From positions 62,001-126,000 of the forward strand of contig NZ_ATVT01000007.1 of NCBI RefSeq assembly GCF_000420865.1: a stretch of 64,000 nt of DNA. The letters run 5' to 3'. The translations under genes were made by a program, and so were the position numbers. The notes beneath the pieces were generated by a model. That model did no database searches and was not told the origin of the DNA. It was given only the letters and a program-made list of their open reading frames with translations. Shown here piece by piece: positions 59,412-64,000 of the stretch (positions are counted from its first letter, which is position 1; every line of letters begins with the position of its first letter). Source of the stretch: Butyrivibrio sp. XPD2006. GTDB lineage: Bacteria; Bacillota; Clostridia; Lachnospirales; Lachnospiraceae.

Positions 59412-60305
59412 CTATTCTCTAAACAAAATCTTTGTCAATTCCGTGCCCGTTATTTTTCCCTCTTTATAGTCATTCCAAAGTTGCCTATACTCTTTTCTGT
59501 TAATATGTGCTACTAATTCTCCTGAATTATCACCTAAGAATTCGTGCAAGCCATCATTGATTTTCTTAACTATATACTCAAGAAAACGAAGCCTTAACTC
59601 GTCTTCTTGAATCTTCTTGTACATGATGTAACTATTCGACAGTTTCTCAGCCCCAAATGACCAACCGATTTTTCTTATAGCTCTTAGTTCAGCAAGTTTT
59701 TTCCTTTCAGAATGATACATGAAATCATAAACATCTGAATGGTTGGTAATCATATCCGTGCTTTTGGCAGTAATATCGCATTTAGACAGTTTTCTTAAAA
59801 CACCAGGAAAATACCTCTTTGAAAACCCCAATTCCTTTATATCCAGTATTACAAGTTGATTTTTAATCATCTTAATTTCTTTAACATCAGAATTAAACCC
59901 TTTCTGGCAAAATACAATGCCTTCTTTAGTCCTCTTTTTTATAATCCCCTCTATTTCCCCAATTTCAAATGATGAAAGAACCTGTGTCGTCGTTCCGTCA
60001 TCAGCTTTCTTTATCGAATATTCAGGATGAATATAAAAATACGCTTTACCATATGCCATAAGGCTATAGGCAATTCTGCTTACAATCTGTTCAATATCAT
60101 AGCTACTGTAGTAGTGGTATCGTCCCTTTAAAAGATTCTTTATTTTACATCCATTGGGCTCAAATGTAAAAAAATCTCGATTTTCTCCTTTTTTACCCAA
60201 AAAGAAAGAATACCTGGAGGCTAAATCATTAAAAAAGCGATGCGAATAAATACTATTCTTAGGCGAGCGGTACTTTCTTTTTAATCTGCTTTGATCACTA
60301 AACAT
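59412..60305 (-). CDS. Unrecognised protein downstream of the membrane protein gene
   Basis: I do not recognise this 297-residue protein. It is lysine- and tyrosine-rich and soluble, with no signal or clear membrane helix. Visible segments include HRFFNDLASRYSFFLGKK, SYDIEQIVSRIAYSLMAYGKAYFYIHPEYS, LGFSKRYFPGVLRKLSK, and a C-terminal HINRKEYRQLWNDYKEGKITGTELTKI. It overlaps the 814-residue gene by eight bases, so the two are probably co-translated and functionally linked. Its codon use is AT-rich compared with the division genes. Confidence 0.7.
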   Translation of the reverse strand: MFSDQSRLKRKYRSPKNSIYSHRFFNDLASRYSFFLGKKGENRDFFTFEPNGCKIKNLLKGRYHYYSSYDIEQIVSRIAYSLMAYGKAYFYIHPEYSIKKADDGTTTQVLSSFEIGEIEGIIKKRTKEGIVFCQKGFNSDVKEIKMIKNQLVILDIKELGFSKRYFPGVLRKLSKCDITAKSTDMITNHSDVYDFMYHSERKKLAELRAIRKIGWSFGAEKLSNSYIMYKKIQEDELRLRFLEYIVKKINDGLHEFLGDNSGELVAHINRKEYRQLWNDYKEGKITGTELTKILFRE

Positions 60306-62742
60306 CCAACATTACCTCATCCCATGAATTTGTGGTTTTAAATCTTTTTTCCGAAGGAAGATGCGGATTGACACACATTACCCAGAACACCTCTGCCGGA
60401 TCAGTAGTAAAGCCCAAATCCATAATATTTGAGCAAAAAGCTTTCAAAAGTTTACTATCGGTCTTTAATACCGAACCATAAATACCGTATTCCGTCTCGC
60501 ACATACCGCTTTCTCTAATAGCATTCGCAACATTCAGCTGCCACCCTGTTTCAAGGATATCCCTACTTCCTATTCCCATCATAAAACTATTTCTATTTTG
60601 GATATACTCAATGAGTTTCTCTGGAAGATTACTCTTTTCCCCATTCTTTACAAATATTGCATCGGAGCCATCTGACACACGATTCTTCCATTCCATATTG
60701 CCATGAAACTCGCCCCATAAAATTGCAAGTCCTCCAATTTGAGCCCATTCAACAATTGGGGAAGTAAACATGTAATAAGCATATTCTGCCCTATATAGGT
60801 TGTTTTTCTTCACAAAGTCAGATCTAATATACTCCTGATACAAAAGCATTATTTTTGAGAGATTTTCATAATCTACCGAAAACTGTTCTATATCATTGCA
60901 AATAATAGCATCTACCGCATCCTCGCAGATATGGTTGTAGCTTTCCCCGAGAAAATCAGGGAAATCTTCGCTGTTTTTCCAATTATCTAAAGCAAAATGG
61001 CATGAACACTCAGAAAGTAATGTTGGCGTTTTCTTTTTCCATTCCGCCATAGTTTCCTGTAACTGTTTTAAGCGAAAGTTATCCCAAAGCAGTGCATTAT
61101 CAATATGAAATTCTTCAAGTTCCGACTTTCGATTATTTACAACATATATAAATCTGGATAGTTTCGACTCATACTCATAAAACCTTGTAAAAATGATGCA
61201 AGCTTCAAAGTATAATTCATTATCCGAGAATAGCTTCCCTAAACCGAATGCATGATCAAGCCCTTCTCGAACAATATCCAGCAAAGAATTCAAATATACG
61301 TACTCTTCCTTTGCGACTTGTTGCTTTATAACCCAGTCTGGAGTAATTCTCTTTCCCTCAACTTTTATTACCGTGATTACTTTTTCGTAAAATTCTTTAT
61401 TTCCTCTTCTCCGAAGAACTATGCTTTTCTCATAATCACAACCTTTATCAATAGATTTCAAGACTGATGAAACTATCGACTGAAAATTGAACTCCTGATA
61501 CAATTTGCTTGTTTCAAGAATCAAATTAAGATAAAGTAAGGAAATTATTTCAACCAAACCCGCAAATGTTTTTCTCATTTCTTCATTTATCTTCTCTTTA
61601 GGCACACTATCTTCAATTGCCTGTCTTAGTGCATCCACCTGTGCCACATAATAATTTGCCTCCTTACTCTCAATAGCCATTCTACATATTCCATCAACTG
61701 CAAGCAGATAAGTATATAGCGATGAATAATCTTGACTTTCAGTAAGAATTCTAACTGAAGCTCGATTTATGGAGAATAATTCATTTTCAAACCACCAATA
61801 ATCATGTTCTCCCTTTGCCCTTAATGCAGTTCCCGTTCGTAAAGCCAATGAAGATTCAGAATCATTTGTCATATGCCATTTCTGATATTTGGGAGTATCA
61901 CGGAACCACATAGATAATCTGCTTATATCTTTTTTATTTCTCCAATATACAGAAACAATCACAAGGTTCTTGCACATGAACTCAGTCAAGGTTGTATGGT
62001 CGTTTCCGCCCAGATGCTCACCATATTTTTGGATTGCTTTCAAAATATCTATCTGTTTCTCAGTTGCCTTCATAAAATAATTTTGAAAACTGGCATCTGT
62101 TGAAAACATCGCTTGATGTAATCTTTTGGTTACAATCCGATAAAGTATGCGATTAGAGTCATCGGCAATGCTATAAACATCAGATAGCTGGTACGCTCTA
62201 TTCCCTGCAATACTGTAGGATACAATCACAACAACTGACCATACTGCAGATGAAATAACCACTATCCAACTGATCCTCGCCTTTATCATGGTTGCTGATA
62301 GGATAACTATCCCGAAAGCAATATAATCAACTATTCCAGATACACATTTTCTAATTAACCTGTCATCTTGAAATGCATTTGAAATACATCTCGGAGCATT
62401 CACATATCTTGTAGAAAAAATTGTAGACACATTAGAACAATACAAACCGAGAATCAGCCCTGCAATACCAATGCCTCCTATTATGAAAGGAGCGAAAATA
62501 GTATTGTCTACAACAGACAATATACCCTTTTTTACAAAGTAATAATCCGTCCCCAAAACAACAGACGATATCAGCAATCCCTTAACTATCTCAAGCAAGG
62601 AATCCTTGATTACCCTTTGTCTGAAAGGTTTGTATTCACTTATCCCCGTAGTACCATCAATCAGACAGTATATTAACTTTTTTACCCGAAACACTATATT
62701 CTGTATAGTTTTTCGCAGACCCCAGTACATTTTTCCATTCAT
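60298..62742 (-). CDS. Unrecognised large membrane-anchored protein linked to hsdR
   Basis: This 814-residue protein has four probable membrane helices in the first 180 residues (about 52-70, 82-102, 136-153, 157-178) and then about 630 mostly helical soluble residues. The helix region, with STRYVNAPRCISNAFQDDRLIRKCVSGIVDYIAFGIVIL, weakly resembles DUF2254-type membrane proteins. No nuclease, ATPase or kinase motif is evident in the soluble part. It starts 15 bases after the hsdR stop, so it is probably in the restriction operon. The sequence is AT-rich and may have been acquired. Confidence 0.7.
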   Translation of the reverse strand: MNGKMYWGLRKTIQNIVFRVKKLIYCLIDGTTGISEYKPFRQRVIKDSLLEIVKGLLISSVVLGTDYYFVKKGILSVVDNTIFAPFIIGGIGIAGLILGLYCSNVSTIFSTRYVNAPRCISNAFQDDRLIRKCVSGIVDYIAFGIVILSATMIKARISWIVVISSAVWSVVVIVSYSIAGNRAYQLSDVYSIADDSNRILYRIVTKRLHQAMFSTDASFQNYFMKATEKQIDILKAIQKYGEHLGGNDHTTLTEFMCKNLVIVSVYWRNKKDISRLSMWFRDTPKYQKWHMTNDSESSLALRTGTALRAKGEHDYWWFENELFSINRASVRILTESQDYSSLYTYLLAVDGICRMAIESKEANYYVAQVDALRQAIEDSVPKEKINEEMRKTFAGLVEIISLLYLNLILETSKLYQEFNFQSIVSSVLKSIDKGCDYEKSIVLRRRGNKEFYEKVITVIKVEGKRITPDWVIKQQVAKEEYVYLNSLLDIVREGLDHAFGLGKLFSDNELYFEACIIFTRFYEYESKLSRFIYVVNNRKSELEEFHIDNALLWDNFRLKQLQETMAEWKKKTPTLLSECSCHFALDNWKNSEDFPDFLGESYNHICEDAVDAIICNDIEQFSVDYENLSKIMLLYQEYIRSDFVKKNNLYRAEYAYYMFTSPIVEWAQIGGLAILWGEFHGNMEWKNRVSDGSDAIFVKNGEKSNLPEKLIEYIQNRNSFMMGIGSRDILETGWQLNVANAIRESGMCETEYGIYGSVLKTDSKLLKAFCSNIMDLGFTTDPAEVFWVMCVNPHLPSEKRFKTTNSWDEVMLDV

Positions 62743-62757
62743 ATCCGCTCTGTATTC

Positions 62758-64000
62758 TTACGCTGCTATTGCGTTATCATTTATGCTTTCTATAATCTTC
62801 CGAATTCCCATCCAGACATTAATATCTGTAAATATCTCGACCACGCTTCCCTGATCCGTAAACGGAGATTCTTGAAGCACGGACAGATCCTTCATCATAC
62901 CGTTATGTACGATATACTCAACTATCTGGTTAACAAAGTATATCTGCCGGCTGTCAAGATTAGCGCCTTCCAAGTACTCTGAAAACGCCGCTTTGGCCGC
63001 ATTCATATCAAGTCCAACGATCTCACGCACGAGCTCACCCAAAGGCTTAGAACCGTACTCCTGCTCATATTCTTCCTTTGTGCCAAGCTCAGACCAGAGA
63101 ACTTTTTCCAATGCCTCTATATCGTCGTGCGACAAAGGAATGTTGGACTTAAGTTTTTTAATTGCCTCGTTATCCTGATGTTCACGGATGTAGTACTCTG
63201 CTTTTGCCTTGTAATTCTTCAGGTCATCGTTCTCAAGTTCCGACTCATTCCAGGAAACATCAAGGATATCATCCTCAAAGTTTGTGTCATAACGAAGCTT
63301 AGTATGAGGAATATATTTCATAAGATTACGAAGTTTTTCTCTGATTTCCTCAAACTCATTAATGCCACAGTTATCGATGTAATCCGTATGAAGTATCTTA
63401 TCGATAAGTTCTGCCTGCACCTTTATTTCCGGTACGTTTGCAACGCTGGCTATACCCCTAACGCGCTTATACAAATCGCTGCGGGCTTTTCCGTATTTCT
63501 TACCCACAAGGTATGCAAGTTCTATGCCATACATAAGTGCATCGAAACGTACCGCACTCGCATCGTCATCGTTCGGTAGAATCAGAGGAGCAAGTTCTTC
63601 ACGTACTATCAAAGTATCTTCATACGTCAGAGTCTGATAATTCGCCTCATTTGAATACAAGTCAACATATTTCAGGTGCTGCCTTACCGCAAAATTTTCA
63701 CGCGGAAGTTCCTGCACCTTACCGGTCATCATTTCTACCAAAGCATTACGATATGCTATAAGCCTGTCTACCTGATATTCCAGATCCTGTAGCTTATATG
63801 TAATCTCGAACTGCAGATTAAAGATTGCTCCTTGAAGCGCAATCATATTAGCAGTAGGTTTTCCCTTGCTCATGCGGAAGAACTCAAAGTTGCCGCAGAA
63901 ATCAAAAATGTAAAACTTGCTCTTGTCTTCTCCATCAATAAGCCCCGGACAAAGTCTGGTACCACGTCCAATCATCTGCCAGAACTTGGCATAGCTCATT
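62758..64000 (-). CDS. hsdR: Type I restriction enzyme R subunit (HsdR), C-terminal part
   Basis: This is the 3' part of an hsdR gene cut by the right edge. The visible 414 residues start near helicase motif VI (FWQMIGRGTRLCP). They continue with IFDFCGNFEFF and the alpha-helical C-terminal domain of EcoEI-type R subunits, ending SINDNAIAA. The full protein would be about 800-1000 residues, with the nuclease and DEAD domains off the window. hsdM and hsdS are presumably to the right. The next two genes are unrecognised and close behind it. Confidence 0.85.
   Translation of the reverse strand, partial: MSYAKFWQMIGRGTRLCPGLIDGEDKSKFYIFDFCGNFEFFRMSKGKPTANMIALQGAIFNLQFEITYKLQDLEYQVDRLIAYRNALVEMMTGKVQELPRENFAVRQHLKYVDLYSNEANYQTLTYEDTLIVREELAPLILPNDDDASAVRFDALMYGIELAYLVGKKYGKARSDLYKRVRGIASVANVPEIKVQAELIDKILHTDYIDNCGINEFEEIREKLRNLMKYIPHTKLRYDTNFEDDILDVSWNESELENDDLKNYKAKAEYYIREHQDNEAIKKLKSNIPLSHDDIEALEKVLWSELGTKEEYEQEYGSKPLGELVREIVGLDMNAAKAAFSEYLEGANLDSRQIYFVNQIVEYIVHNGMMKDLSVLQESPFTDQGSVVEIFTDINVWMGIRKIIESINDNAIAA

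Noticed and set aside
1..64000. CRISPR arrays, tRNA or rRNA genes, prophage and complete insertion sequences
   Set aside because: No regularly spaced repeats, tRNA-like or rRNA sequences, or transposase or integrase genes were seen in the window.

Overview
The window looks like a chromosomal segment of an anaerobic, Gram-positive Lachnospiraceae bacterium, most like Butyrivibrio or Pseudobutyrivibrio. The evidence is moderate GC, strong AGGAGG ribosome-binding sites, lipoprotein signals instead of outer-membrane machinery, an oxygen-independent cobalamin pathway, a Firmicutes-type mraZ-to-ftsZ cluster, and a YfhO/CotH/VTC/DUF4956 gene set. The genus is inferred from gene content alone. Nearly every gene is on the minus strand, so operons read from high to low coordinates. 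The exceptions are two small regulatory genes near 25.7-26.5 kb.

Region 1 (1-18.1 kb) is one long cobalamin (B12) operon. A cobalamin riboswitch (about 17888-18072) with its own intrinsic terminator (17776-17799) precedes a lipoprotein CbiK-type chelatase, a surface solute-binding lipoprotein, cobQ/cbiP, cbiC, cbiD, cbiF, a FecCD permease, its ATPase, cbiG, cbiH, a cbiJ-cbiE-cbiT triple fusion, cbiA, cobT, cobU, cobS and cbiB. A further gene probably follows off the left edge. The genes overlap or nearly touch, except for a 150-bp gap holding a large perfect palindrome. cbiD, cbiG and cbiK mark the anaerobic, early-cobalt route. cbiL and the sirohydrochlorin genes are not in the window.

Region 2 (18.1-26.6 kb) is signalling. 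It holds an amino-acid-permease/hybrid-histidine-kinase fusion, an EAL-PAS-GGDEF cyclic-di-GMP protein, a SulP anion transporter with a STAS domain, and a divergent STAS antagonist plus RsbW-like pair. Region 3 (26.6-45.3 kb) holds two complete oligopeptide/nickel-type ABC importers. Between them lie a truncated flagellin-like gene, the four-gene yfhO-cotH-VTC-DUF4956 cluster, a small glutamine-rich protein and a candidate plus-strand small RNA (about 34008-34130).

Region 4 (45.3-56.1 kb) is the division and cell-wall cluster mraZ, rsmH, ftsL, a class B PBP, mraY, murD, ftsW, ftsQ and ftsZ, followed by nrdR. A promoter and 10-bp-spaced MraZ boxes precede mraZ. Region 5 (56.1-64 kb) has a YjgR/HerA-like ATPase, a DegV protein, a low-molecular-weight phosphatase, two unrecognised genes (one a large membrane protein), and the 3' end of a type I restriction hsdR cut by the right edge. 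The two unrecognised genes directly follow hsdR and look like accessory, possibly defence, genes.
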